From Euwallacea fornicatus (taxonomy: Eukaryota > Arthropoda > Insecta > Coleoptera > Curculionidae): DNA of 64,000 bases. Each line of letters starts with the position of its first letter. The first letter of the stretch is position 1. A program made the translations under genes and the position numbers. The notes below the pieces were generated by a model. That model ran no database searches and was not told the origin of the DNA. It saw only the letters and a list, made by a program, of their open reading frames with translations. The DNA is taken from contig NC_089553.1 of assembly GCF_040115645.1 (NCBI RefSeq), positions 620,001-684,000 of the forward strand, read 5' to 3'. Of the stretch, positions 44,132-55,805 are shown piece by piece.

Positions 44132-46023
44132 CCGGATGGACCATTTAAAACAATTCACCTGAAATATTTTGAATGGAATTTTTTCTTCGGAAAATTCCGA
44201 GACACGTCAATTTTAAATTTAAAGGGGACTTTTTAGATCATAAGTTTGTAGGTGCAGAGTTATCGTCCTGAACGGGGTGGCAACCCCTTTAAGAATTTTA
44301 AATGGCACGAGGATCAAGTGGCGTATCAAATCAAAGGTACTTCAATTCTCTTTACAAGTATGATGAACTATTGTTGCTTCGCTGTTAAATATTTTAATAA
44401 AGTATTCCACTAAAGTATAAAACTTTCGTGAAATAAATAGAAAAAAAAGAAAATTTTAAATAATGTTTTACTTAATTATGTGTTCAAATTGCGACCCATT
44501 TACTTCTACATAAAAGTCCTTTTCCAACTTTTTCCCGAACATTTTGTAAAATTTTAGAAGTTATTTCACTACATGCCATCACTATTCACTGGCGAAGATC
44601 TTCTAAAGAAGTAGATTTAATTTTATAAACAACAATTTTTAAATGACCCCATAAGAAAAAGTTCAATGATGTCAAATCAGGCAATCTTGGAGGTCATTCA
44701 ATGAAATCTCTTCTGCCAATTCAGTTTTCGGTAAAATGTTGATCCAAAAAGTAATGTACAAGATCTGCATAGTGTGGCGGAGCGCCATTCTATTAGAAAA
44801 TACATCATTCTTTGGGATCTGGTCGTTGTTTTCAAACGATATCTACAATCTAAGGGTAGATGAATCCTTGAAACAGATTCAAGTAAGATTCACCCGTTAG
44901 GTTATCAGGTAAAAAAAAGGTCCAATAATACGATTTCCCAAAATCTCAGTCCATACATTCAATTTTTCTGGATACTGTGAATGCTGTTCTCTCATAATTC
45001 TAAGAGTCACATGACTTCAATATCTGCAATTATGTCTGTTGACAAAACCATTCACAAAGAATGTGCATTCGTCAGAAAAGGATGTACAATATAAAAAATT
45101 GGGATCGATCAAAATGCTTTTACTCATTATCTCCTAAGATTGCATATATCGATCTGAATAATCTTTATTGTGCTCATGAAAGAGATGCATCTTATAGGGA
45201 TGGAAATTAGGCTTTTTCTAGATCCATTGAATATTACTGCATGGAATACCTGATGTTTTTAATTCTTGAGTGCTTGAAATTAACTTTTCTTGATTTACAT
45301 GATCCAGTTTACTATGTCCCCAAGTTGCATCTCTGCATCCTCGTTAGTAACGGTGTGTCGCCTTTCATATTTTTTGTCAGGAACGGATCCAGGCTTCATG
45401 AATTTAAATATTGAATTCGTCACGTAGGGATGGCTCAGATTCCTACCGGGTTGCCTTCCATTAAAAGTTCTTGAATTTTCTCGGGTTATTTCATTGTTTT
45501 TGAAATAGATGATGATAATTTCAATCCTCTCTGCAGTGGTGTAAACCATGCAGTTTTAAATTGTTGAATAAATTGATAAATTGCGAGGTACAATTTTGAT
45601 GAGTAGAAAATCGAAACAAAATTACCCATTCAATGCTAACATCACCTTGTCTTAAGAATTCACTGATAAACATCATTTTTGGTATTATTAGTGAGTTTAT
45701 TATTATTAAGTTTATGTAACTTATTAAAATTTATTTCACCGATGTTTAAATTTTTTTTACAATATTTAAAGGCGGAGAAAAAAAATCAGCATATTTGTAG
45801 AGATAACTGAATTTCTTTTGATTTGATGTGCTACTTGATCCCCCGTAGTATTTAAGATTCTGAAAGGGGTTACCACCCCATTTAGAGAGATCACTCTATA
45901 CCTTCGAATTTATGATCTAAAAATGTCCCCCTTAACAGCAAATCTGACGTGCCTCAGAATTTTCGCAAGGAAAAAATTCTATTCAAAATCTTTCAGGTGA
46001 ATTGTTTTAAATGGGCCACCCTG
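44132..46023. mobile_element. DD41D-type mariner nested in the pogo-like element (1.89 kb)
   Basis: The left end CCGGATGGACCATTTAAAAC and the reverse complement of the right end (CAGGGTGGCCCATTTAAAAC) continue together through AATTCACCTGAAAG/A and TTTTGAATxGAATTTTTTC, at about 85-90 % for some 170 bp. TA on both sides (44130-44131; 46024-46025). The transposase is on the minus strand. Confidence 0.9.
44470..45549 (-). pseudogene. mariner transposase (DD41D type), catalytic residues lost
   Basis: The N-terminus at 45549 reads MVYTTAERIEIIIIYFKN, then SHPYVTNSIFKF and KKYERRHTVTNEDAE, the first HTH and linker. The C-terminal half (44480-44800) is in scraps: QNGAPPHYADLVHYFLDQHF, where the second catalytic Asp has gone, and PPRLPDLTSLNFFLWGHLK, where the third Asp is Asn. 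Their spacing of 41 residues is the DD41D spacing. At least three stops lie between. The loss of two catalytic Asp shows long decay. Nearest relative in the window is the 17230-17978 relic. Confidence 0.8.
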
Positions 46024-46110
46024 TACAATATGTGTTTAATTTGCTTTAATAATTTTTTAATTATTTAAATCACGTCTGTTAACGTAAAAATTTCGGTAAT
46101 ATTTACTGTC

Positions 46111-48462
46111 GTAAGATGTATAAAACATAGAAAATTTAAATATTCAGGTGTAGGCAACCTACGGTGCATTATGATATGTAAATTGTACCAGGCATTCTTG
46201 TAAGCCGATTTTGAACACTCACTTTCTTACCGATTTAGGCGCTTTTGTACATTGCATATTCAATTGCAAACGTCATCCATACAAGGGAAAAAGTTCAGAA
46301 TATTGAGAATCAGTATCCAAATGTAAACAGTTGTAAACTTTTTGCGAAAGATATATGCAATTTTCACACGTCATTCATTTTCTTAAAACTCAGTTTATAG
46401 TATTCGATCGGTAACCATAGAAAATTGATTAAGGTCCATGGAATATTCCTTACAAGTTGACACAAAAAAATCCCACGAAAATGTAATGAAGTGAAATCCC
46501 TACGATTTCTGAAAAGTGATGGTATTAATTTATTTTGTTTCTGCGATTCTAAATTTACAAAAGTAGAATATTTACCGAATAGGCTACAACTCGGCATAAA
46601 GTCGATTTCGGGTTAAAAGGCACAAAGAAAGCCTTATAGAATATTCGAAATGTGAAAATTGTCAATGTCAACACTTTCCAGAATACAGAGGGGTTTCGTT
46701 TTTTAGTTTTCTGTAGATATTTTTTGAGTCACCTTGTCTGAATTCCAACAGACTGTAATCAACTTTTTATAACTACCTGTCGAAGACCATGAAAAGATCT
46801 CTTTCAAGTTATGAAAGAGACCTGCAAATTTGATCCTTCACAAAAAGTTTACTTGTTATTTGAGAATATTGAGTAACCGTAGTTCTCAAGTCTCATCTTA
46901 AAACATTTTTAATGGCAGATTTGGAGTCCCGTTCGCAGGAGAGAGTAAAACTCCATTGCCTTTCGTGTATCAGTAAATTATATTTTTAAATGCTTATTAA
47001 AATAGTTTCCGATCAGAAAAGTTGCGAAATAAATTATTGTTTTAAAATAATGCTCCAGTACTATCACCATCCGCTGTGTCCCAGTTAATAGAAGTCACCC
47101 TGTATGCCCTTATTTAAAAAAACTGAGCGGTTGCTTCGCTAGGACGTCACTTGGTTATTCCCGTTTTCTTTGGGAAGGCATCACGTTCCTCATTTATTAA
47201 GGAAAGAACTATTTACCTCTAAGAAAAAAGGTTTTGGTCCTAAATCAATTAAATATACCTCCTTTTGGCTTTGCACCTCCATTAATCAATATCGAAAAAA
47301 GAGGAATGTCAACCCAATAAGGTAAATAATAGATTCGATATTTCTCCACTTCTGCCTGGGAGTTTTTATTTTATTTGTCTGTTTTATTGAGGTCGAAAAG
47401 GCCAGCTCAACTACATCATTTATCAGGAAACTATTTCCCATATGTTCGGATATGTGTAAGAATAAAATATCAGCTCAGCTATATTGGATGGTCATGCATC
47501 AACGACGTTGAAATCAGGTCAAAAACACCGGAACCTGTAAAAACTCAACTGAGATCAAGCTTTTGCTTTCAGTTTAAAGCTTTTACGGTTAATTCTTAGT
47601 TAAAGGCACGCTGTAGACTGAATGTTATGTTAAGCTTTTAGATTCCACCAAGAGCTTCAACGTAAATTAACCGCAAAATTTAACCCTCAGTGGGACGAAG
47701 ATTCCTTTTAACTTTTTGCCTTACCTATAATATTTCATTTTCCTTCCTTCAAAACACCGGCTACCTTTTAAAATTATATCGGGTTTTGTTTATAGACTAT
47801 GATGGGACTTTAAGAACTTTTGTGATTCACCCACATATGCGGTGGCGAAAGTAAAGGTCTCAGGGGTTTTCTATAAAACACCTCAGGAAGTGATAAAAAT
47901 TTCGTTTTTCCAGTTAGGACATCTAAAGAAACAACTCTGCTTTTTCTAACGAGGGTCAAAAGTGAATCATTTACCTTCAAGGGAAGACAAAATGTTCACT
48001 CTCTTTCATTCATTTTAGCACCATCAGCCCACCTTATTACCAAGCATTGTTTTGAAAGTAATTTTTGGACAACGTGGCTTATTCCAGGATGATCAGACAA
48101 AAATGAAACGTTAACATCGCCGTATTAAGCGACTTTAAATTTATTGCATTAACTAAGAAATTGGGCTTTAGCATAATATCTCTGTAATAATCAATTGCAG
48201 TAAATGGAATAACCGCAAAGCAGATTTGCTCTCCAATGGCCATTTTGGAATTTAATTACATCACGCATATAAGCTAACATCTCCAATCTGCTTAATCGAT
48301 AAAATTTACGAACTTGTATCAAGGAACTCTTTGTATGGATAATGACTAGATATGATAATAACACGTAGTCCCCACTGAATTTTACCTGTCGAAAAAAAAA
48401 CTCACTTAGACAGTGAATAAAAAAGTATTCACATACCATGTTTTTATTAAGTGGTAAACATA
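46111..48462. other. 2.3 kb unique sequence with an orphan tip
   Basis: A lone right tip (AAGTCACCCTG then TA) ends at 47102; no left partner. Frames at 46364-46597, 47375-47599 and 48191-48439 show no motif. It may be host intronic or intergenic DNA. Confidence 0.45.
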
Positions 48463-48700
48463 CAGGGCGTTCCTTAATGATGTGCAGATATTTAAGGTAG
48501 AATTATACATAAAAAAATAATAGTTTGTTATATAAACTATGTTCCAAAAATGCTCAGTTACGAAAATTCAGGGCTGCAAAATTTTAGAAAAAAAATAGAA
48601 CTCAGTATTTCCGAAACCGCTTGAGATATTTCGAATGTAATTTGGTGTGTAAAGAGGGTTTATAAAGGGACATTAATTTTAATAAAAATGTGCGCTTCAA
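48463..48700. mobile_element. mariner-type left terminus, orphan
   Basis: CAGGGCGTTCCTTAATGATG follows TA at 48461-48462. A second tip (TTCAGGGCTGCAAAATTTTA) lies at 48569, +106. The text after it (GAGATATTTCGAATGTAATTTGG) is like the subterminal part of other mariners here. No matching right end was found downstream, so the element is truncated by about 48700. The following 48700-49060 is low-complexity AT-rich sequence. Confidence 0.6.
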
Positions 48701-48779
48701 TGCAAACTTATTCAATACTATTTTAATACGACAAATAAAACAATAGAAAATTTAACGAATTATGGGTTGACATTGTAAT

Positions 48780-48900
48780 GAAATATAAATTACAACTAAC
48801 AAAAAACAAAAAAAATAAAATAAAAATATTGTAATAAAGCATAAGCATAAGCAAAAGATAAAACTGAAGGAACAGATTTAAATAACAACAACAACAAATA
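48780..48900. repeat. low-complexity A-rich tract
   Basis: Runs such as ACAAAAAACAAAAAAAATAA and GCATAAGCATAAGC, then AACAACAACAACAAAT. No other content. Confidence 0.7.
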
Positions 48901-49060
48901 TTATTTTTTAACTATTTTTATTTTGACAAAACACAATGGTGCATTTCCTTTTCTTTAAAAATATAGAAGTAAGTTGTAATTCAACAGGTGTTATTAAAGC
49001 ATAGGACTAAAAGACTGTCTTGGTCGAGGGCCTGCTCTATTTTGTATTGTATTGTAGATA

Positions 49061-49736
49061 CAATCACTCCAAAAATTATCCGTACAGCCGAAAAAAAATT
49101 CTGTAAACCGTAACTTTTGACTGATTTTGTTCAAATTTTGTATAATGAAAATTCATACCGAAATTCAATTTGCGTAATTGAGCAACTTTTGAAAATTTTA
49201 CTTTTAGAGTGCTTTCCAGCGTTTAAAAAAAACTCCATTTTGAAAACTTCTTGTGCGGTGGAAATTTTTCAATGTGGTTTTAACATTCTTGTAGAGGGGA
49301 TTTTTCTTCATATATCCTGAAAATTTGATCAAAATCGAACAACAAATAAGGGAGTTGCAGCTTTTTAAAGTCGTCAAAAATGTCAAAGTTTCGTCATTTT
49401 GCGCGAAAATCGTCACTCTTTGGCGTTTTTGAAAGGCTGCAACTCCCTTATTTGTTGTTCGATTTTGATCAAATTTTCAGGATATATGAAGAAAAATCCC
49501 CTCTACAAGAATGTTAAAACCACATTGAAAAATTTCCACCGCACAAGAAGTTTTCAAAACGGAGTTTTTTTTAAACGCTGGAAAGCACTCTAAAAGTAAA
49601 ATTTTCAAAAGTTGCTCAATTACGCAAATTGAATTTCGGTATGAATTTTCATTATACAAAATTTGAACAAAATCAGTCAAAAGTTACGGTTTACAGAATT
49701 TTTTTTCGGCTGTACGGATACTTTTTTGAGTGATTG
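49061..49736. mobile_element. palindromic Tc1-type MITE, 676 bp
   Basis: The ends CAATCACTCCAAAAATTATC and reverse complement of TACTTTTTTGAGTGATTG are flanked by TA (49059-49060; 49737-49738). The two arms of about 308 bp differ at only about four positions, three of them within the first 20 bp. The central 60 bp (49369-49428) is unpaired. The CAxTCACTCAAAAAAGTATC tip has the form of Tc1-like termini. No coding content; frames seen on both strands here are mirror images of each other. Confidence 0.9.
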
Positions 49737-50037
49737 TATATGTAGAATAAAGATTGTATATTTACGCTACTTAAAACAATTAAGAGATATTATGTTATTT
49801 ATGAATATAATTTTTTAATTCAATTTTATTCGCTTAATTCCTTTAGGACAATAATAATTTTACAGAACTAAACAGGAAAATAATGCATACGCTAGGTCTC
49901 TGTCGATTTTACAGGTTTTAACTTGAATTGTTACAAAGAGTACAGTAGCGCATTGAAGCGCTACTTAGGTATCAATGGAGTTTTTGAACTCAAGAATTAG
50001 TGATGTGAATTTTTTTTATTTCATTATTTCTACAATG

Positions 50038-51070
50038 AACAAGCAACACGATTTGATGGAAAGTAAGGCATGGCGAGCCATAGGGCAACGCGAAGCTGGA
50101 CGAATACAGACGCACGTTGTCCGAGTGTTTAATGTCAGCCAAACTGTAATTTCAAGATTGTTGGATGGATTTCTGGAAACAGGAAATGTTGGAAGAAGAC
50201 CAGGACAAGGTCGAGCATCAACAACAACAACAAACAGCGAAGAGCGATTTCTCCAATTGCTCGTGAGAAAAAATCGCAATGTCAATGCAACACTTCTAAC
50301 AAGTGAATTTGCTCGTGGTACCAGAAGACATTGTGTCCACTCAAATCATAAGAAATAGACTGCACAATGCCAGATTGTATGCCCGAAAATCAACGATACG
50401 TATTCCACTGACTGCGGAATTCAAAAGAGCAAGAAGAGCATGGGCTGGGTTTCATCGAAATTGGACCTGTAATGAATGGAGCCGGGAAATCTTCGGTGAA
50501 ATGTCTAGATCCACTTTAGAACTTGATAATCGACGTGTTCTTATTTGGCGTGAATGAGGAACATGAAACAATCATCAGTTCGTCGGAGAAAGATATCACT
50601 TTGAAGGTCACGGTATCATGGTATGAGCTGGCATTAGTGTTGGCGAGCATACAGATCTTTATTTCATTCACATTGGTTCCTTAAACGTCAACAGGTATCT
50701 GAATAAAATTCTTCAACTTATTATAATGCCGTATGCTGGAGCAATAGATAATCAATTCATATTTATGGACGATAACGCCCGTTCGAATCGCGCTAACATT
50801 GTAAACAACTGGTCGAATGAAATGGATATTGAAAGAACGGCATCGCCTGCCAATTCTCCATATTGAAATCTAATTGAGCATGCTTGGGATGCTATGTGAA
50901 ACCGTGTTGCAAGCAAAAGTTTACCACATCGAACTATTCCAAATCTTTAGAATGCCCTAATTGAAGAATGGAATGGACTTCTCCAAGACGTTTTTCATAA
51001 CTTGATTGAATCAGTAACATCACGATGTCAAGCCCTTTTGGCAGAAAAAGGGGGTCACAATCATCATTTA
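50038..51070 (+). pseudogene. Tc1-like transposase (DD34E) pseudogene
   Basis: The frame from 50038 (MNKQHDLMESKAWRAIGQRE) runs into FNVSQTVISRLLDGFLETGN and RRPGQGRAS, the first HTH and GRPR-like linker. After a frame change near 50310 come TQIIRNRLHNARLYARKSTI (second HTH) and RRAWAGFHRNWTCNEWSREI. The first Asp block is altered (LFTDES is expected and FGEMSRSTLELD is found). Later scraps include FIFMDDNARSNRANIVNNW (second Asp) and PYxNLIEHAWDAM (Glu). It ends near TSRCQALLAEKGG. Multiple frame changes and stops. Inverted termini could not be identified with confidence in 49740-50037 or 51070-51330. Confidence 0.8.
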
Positions 51071-51330
51071 AAATCCATTTTTGCATCAAATTTATAAATC
51101 ACGAATTTAAATTACATTGGATAACCATCGCCTTTTAATTTAAAAATTTGCACAATTTTAAACAGGACTGCCACAGCTATTTCAAATCAAATTTGAATAA
51201 CAAGTGCTTTATTTTATCAATACAAAACTGCAAACTACAGATATAATTTGTCTTTATACGTTTCATGTGGCACAAAAAGCTTTTAAGAGGATATTATGAA
51301 GTATCCCTTAATTGTTTTAACCAGCATATA

Positions 51331-53218
51331 CAGGGTGTCCCATAAGCGTTTCGTTATATTTTAGTGGGTAATAGCACATTGAAAAATAATATTACTCCCC
51401 ATGTAAACCATATTCCAATAATGCTTCATTAAGAAGATACAGGGTGTTAAACTGTATTTAAAAAATCCGACTTTTATTGATATATTCAAAACCCCTTGAG
51501 ATATGTAAGTGAGGTTTGGTACGTGTTGAGAGTTAATGTAGAAGCATTTATTTATGCCAAAAGGTTATTTTTAATTTCACCAGTGGCGTGGGTACAGCCT
51601 CTCAGCTCGTTTTTAAAGAAAAAAACGGTGCGCCACTGATTTTTACCAAAATAAAAATTATTTTTAGAAGTTTAATTTCATTTAGAAGAGAAATGCTCCC
51701 TTGACTCTTCTTCGTCCGATGTAGCGTTTGCTAGTAAAAAATTGAAAACCGTCTACATACACGATATCATCCTCTAAATGGTTTTAATAATATTAAATGT
51801 GTTCTAAGTATTATTTATTTGCTATAACATTACAGAAATTGTTCAAATTGGTGGCCATTTTGTTCAAGACATAATTGAGCTCGCCTGTTCGTTGATGCTC
51901 TGACACGTTGAAATATTCCAGGTGTGTTTTGGATTTGTGTGCAGGCGGCCATTACCCTTGCTAGCAACTCCTCTTCACAGTCAAGAGGTCTTTCATACAT
52001 TAAACTTTTTACATGACCCCAAAAAAATATCCAGAGTGTTTAGATCAAGGGATCGCGCCGTCCAATTTACTGCTCCGCCTCGGCCAATCTAGTGATTAGG
52101 AAAAATCTGATCACGATGTTGCCGAGCAAGCAAGGAAAAATGCGCAGGTGCCTCATCCTGTTGAAACCATATTCTTTTTTTAATATTCAGTGACACATAC
52201 ACCAAAAGCACTGTTAAAATATTTCTTAAAAATTGTTCGTAAATATGGCTGGTTAGACGAGGTGAAAGCAGATAAGGACCAATTACGTTATCACCTAAAA
52301 TTCCGGTCCAAATGTTTATGGAAAATTGTCGTTGGTTATTGCGAAGAGCACTAGCACGAGGGTTGTCCATTTTCCATATATGATTATTATGGCCATTAAA
52401 AAGGCCTTCTCTCGTAAAGCATGCCTCGTCTGAAAAAAGAACTCGTTCACCAAAATTCTGTTGCCATAAATGGTTCTGTAACCACCATCGGCAAAAATGT
52501 CGGCGATATGGGTAGTCTTCTGGGCTTAAAGTTTGTACTTTTTGAAGATGGTATGGAAAAAGTTGTTCTTCGCGCAGAATACACCAAATTGTGGTTCGTG
52601 TAGTATTGGTATTATGTCCAATAGCCCGGATACTGGTGGAAGGATTTGTCTCCACTTGAAGAAGAATAGCTTCTTCAAGCTCAGCAGTCCTCGTTGATAA
52701 TGGGCGGCCTGAACGTTTGCAATGTTGTAGCCTACCTGTTTCCCGAAGACGACTGTGAATCCTTGCGGGTATGCATACTATTTGTGCATGTAGACGGCTT
52801 TCATTTTTTTATTAGCAAACGCTACATCGGACGAAAAAGAGTCAAAAGAGCATTTTTCTTCTAAATGAAATTAAACTTCTAAAAATAATTTTTATTTTGA
52901 TAAAAAGCAGTGGCGCACCATTTTTTTCTTTAAAAATGTGCTGAGAAGTGTCCGTATCCACGCCACTGGTGAAATTAAAAATAACCTTTTTGCATAAATA
53001 AATGCATCTACATTAACTCTCAAAACTTGCCAAATTTCACTTACATATCTCAAGCGGTTTTGAATATATCAATATAAGTTGGATTTTTTATGTAAAGTTT
53101 AACACCCTCTATCTTCTTAATGAAGCATTATTGGAATATGGTTTACATGGGGAGTCATATTACTTTTCAATGTACTATTACCCACTAAAATATAATGAAA
53201 CGCTTATGGACACCCTTG
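51331..53218. mobile_element. DD41D-type mariner (1.89 kb), parent of the 37200 MITE
   Basis: Ends CAGGGTGTCCCATAAGCGTT and mirror, TA on both sides (51329-51330; 53219-53220). Arms of more than 300 bp share AATAATGCTTCATTAAGAAG and AATGCxTCTACATTAACTCT blocks. A second tip GATACAGGGTGTTAAAC is at 51440 (+109), mirrored near 53103-53112 as AACACCCTCTATC. The transposase lies on the minus strand and is mostly readable. Confidence 0.95.
51830..52800 (-). pseudogene. mariner transposase (DD41D type), few disabling changes
   Basis: From about 52780 the frame reads RIHSRLRETGRLQHCKRSGR (linker), then the second HTH (NPSTSIRAIGHNTNTTRTTI, VQTLSPEDY). All three catalytic Asp are present: VLFSDEACFTREGLFN, IWFQQDEAPAHFS and LDLNTLDIFFWGHVK, the last two 41 residues apart. 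A stop at 52089 (before IGRGGAVNW) and a one-base frame change in the T7 tract of the DIFFWG codons interrupt it. The tail ends CLEQNGHQFEQFL at 51830. The first HTH (about 60 residues) is missing at the N-terminus, where the MITE-like arm begins. Confidence 0.9.
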
Positions 53219-53890
53219 TATATGTATTTACCATTATTTAAGAAAGACATGGTGTACGAATACTGTTTTACCAACTGTAGGTAACAAAGGAGCCCTATGT
53301 TAAAACCGTTTATTTATGACGAAAGAATACCACATAAATATTTGTCGTCCTCCTTAAACCTGCTCAAAAACTCAATTACTAAGTAAGGTCGATGAAGTCT
53401 CATCTAAAAAGAGATCACATCACGTAACATAGAAAGGGCAGTCGTGGAGTCCCTGAGTTATCAGTGTATCTGAACAGAATTCCCAAACTGAGGCCCCTTT
53501 ATTGCAATCTGTTTATCTTCTCTCCTGGAAAGCTATCTAATCAATGAATATTCTTTGCTTCGAAATCTATTTGAATAGCAAAAAATTACACTCATCACAT
53601 TAAAAGGGCTTTGGAGAACAATCCCTTTGCCACGCCTTACTATGAGTTTACACTCGATGTTACTTATTACGCTTATGAGGATCCAAATTTGCTATGTTTG
53701 AAATTCGAGAATGACCGTACAACTTCGATATACAATAACCATAGATTTTTCGTCGTGATTTTGCTCATTATACTTTTCTGGGAGCTTAACAGGGCACAAA
53801 TTTCAGTTGCGAAATGGGGCATTTTAGAGAAGATAAACATGTACTTTATGTGAGAAAAAAGTTTAATTGAATCTGCTATTATGTGGTCTG
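53219..53890. other. unique sequence, nothing recognised
   Basis: The open frame at 53611-53853 (80 codons) has a hydrophobic stretch but no recognisable domain. No repeat termini. Confidence 0.45.
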
Positions 53891-54314
53891 CAGTGTATTC
53901 ATTTGAAAAGTCACCAACTCAAAGCACGGCATTAATTATGGTAGTAATGAGTAAGGTGATCTTCCGGGTAGCCAGGGAGAACACTATTGACTTTATCTGC
54001 GTGAACTTAAGACTCACCCTTTGCCGTCCCGCTAGTCCCACTTGAAAATTTTAAATGACACCCCCTCCTCCGAGTTGCACCTCGTATTAAAGGTAACTGG
54101 AGGTACAAAATGTCGCTGCATTAAGAAACTTGATTTCTCAGTGTTTTCGAAAAATCAAGGAAAAACACACAAAACAATACATGCAATAAATAGTCGAACT
54201 TTTCAGATTTTTTGGCATTCTTTTCTGTTCATCAAGTATTTAAAGAAATTTCTGTCATCAGATGGGACACATTCCATTCATCATTTTCGGGCAAACACTC
54301 ATTATACAAATATA

Positions 54315-55740
54315 CTGCGTGACGTGGAAAAGAGAACAACCCATATGAATGGTGCTATTTAAATAATTTTTGGTATGCATGTTTGTATATCTGAACACAA
54401 AAAAAGCCATTAAAGTTTCAGCCATATTTGTCAATGTATTCACGAGTTATCAGGAATTATAGTTTTTTTAACTATAAAAATTGCAATAAACTATCAACAA
54501 TATGACCGCAAAATATCATTAATTGATGTGTGTTGTGCCTAGAAAGTGCTTTAAGATTTATCAAATATGTCCAGACACAGATTTTAGCGAAATTTTCATC
54601 AATTCAGTGAGTTTGAGAGAGGTCGAATTTATAGGTTTGCGAGAGGCTGGTCACTCATTTAGGGAAACCGCCACTAGATTTTACCGTAGTGTAAATACTA
54701 TAGTAAGATGTTGTCAGGCATGGTTCCAAGAAGAGCAAACAAGAACAAAGAGAGGTGGTACTGGACTATCCTGAAGAACTACAGAACGCCAAGATCGCCG
54801 TCTTCAAATTATGGTCCTAAGAGATGGGTTCGTCTCGGCGAGGATGCTGTCGGATCAGTGGTTCCCTGAGGATGGAAAGCCCATTGGGATTCGAATCATT
54901 TATTGCCGGATAAGAAGTTTTAGATTGATTTATTACCGTCCCCATCTTGTGTTAACCCCCATCTTCAATCATCGTCAAAATTAACTGCAGTGGTGCAGAG
55001 AACGGATATATTGGAATCTCAAATGGGGTAATATCTTGTTTAGAGACGAATCCAGATTCTGTTTCGGTAAGCATGACGGCCGAACAAGACTGAGAAGAAG
55101 ACGGGGTGAAAGACAGGATCCCCAGTTTACATTACAAAATTATGTCCGTCAGACCGTTGAGGTAATGGTTTGGGGTGCTATTGCATATGGTAATAGGTCA
55201 CCTTTTCTTTTCACTAGAGGCAGTATGACGATACATTAAGGAAGTCCTGGAATCTCATCTCGTACCTTATCTGAAAACTCTTGTTAATCCAGTTCTCCTG
55301 CAAAAAATTGCACGACCACGTGACTAGAGTCACTATGGACTTCTTTCAACTCCAACAAATGCAATCAATTTGCTACCTTGGCCATCTCGCGTTCCAGACC
55401 TTTCACCGATTGAATATGTATGAGATATTGCTAGTAGAAGGTTGCATAATTTGCCCCATATCCCACAAACCCTAACGGTACTATGTGATACAGTCCAGTA
55501 AGCCTGGAATAAGATCTCTCAAGGGGACACCATTCACCTCATTAGGTCCATGTTTAGACGTGTACGGGAATATATAGGATACCACGGAGAACTGACAAAC
55601 TATTAATTTTTTTGGATTTTAATATTAAATTTATTCACTGTTTTTAATGAAGTATTTGTTTTAGCGCAAGAAACATGCGTACCAAAAATTATTTAACTAA
55701 AACCATTTTTACGGGGTGTTCTCTTTTCTATGTCACGCAG
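54315..55740. mobile_element. Tc1-like element nested in the 5' region of a mariner (1.43 kb)
   Basis: The left end CTGCGTGACGTGGAAAAGAG pairs with the reverse complement of the right end (CTGCGTGACATAGAAAAGAG); both continue GAACAxCCC. TA precedes the left end; the right flank reads AA. The transposase pseudogene fills the interior on the plus strand. Confidence 0.85.
54565..55606 (+). pseudogene. Tc1-like transposase (DD34E) pseudogene
   Basis: Readable blocks in order: VEFIGLREAGHSFRETATRF (first HTH), TIVRCCQAWFQEEQTRTKRG, then a frameshifted second HTH. Next come ILFRDESRFCFGKHDGRTRL (first catalytic Asp, after Arg instead of the usual Ser/Thr) and RGERQDPQFTLQNYVRQT with VMVWGAIAYGNRSPF. 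The second Asp block is eroded around 55300-55340. The Glu block is readable as SRVPDLSPIEYV with a stop directly after it. It ends REYIGYHGELTNY at 55606. At least four disabling changes. Confidence 0.85.
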
Positions 55741-55805
55741 AATATTTTCTCATTTAGTATTTGCTAAATGGTGTGCGATAATGTAACAATAACATGTCGA
55801 TTAAC

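Larger units (their letters stand above)
42933..46110. mobile_element. pogo-like element with nested mariner, right end eroded
   Basis: The left terminus CAATAGAGTCTCGATAACG (TA at 42931-42932) is the pogo-like end, and the interior repeats CGCGATAA and CGTAAAC. The transposase C-terminus follows on the plus strand. A mariner is nested at 44132-46023. The last recognisable stretch, 46026-46095, matches 113-185 of the copy at the window start, but the right terminus itself is not found. Confidence 0.7.

Noticed and set aside
49117..49680. Four open frames of 64-70 codons inside the 676-bp palindrome
   Set aside because: Same effect of perfect inverted symmetry; no motif.
50016..50285. 89-codon minus-strand frame with an arginine- and serine-rich segment
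   Set aside because: Shadow of the Tc1-like HTH region on the plus strand.
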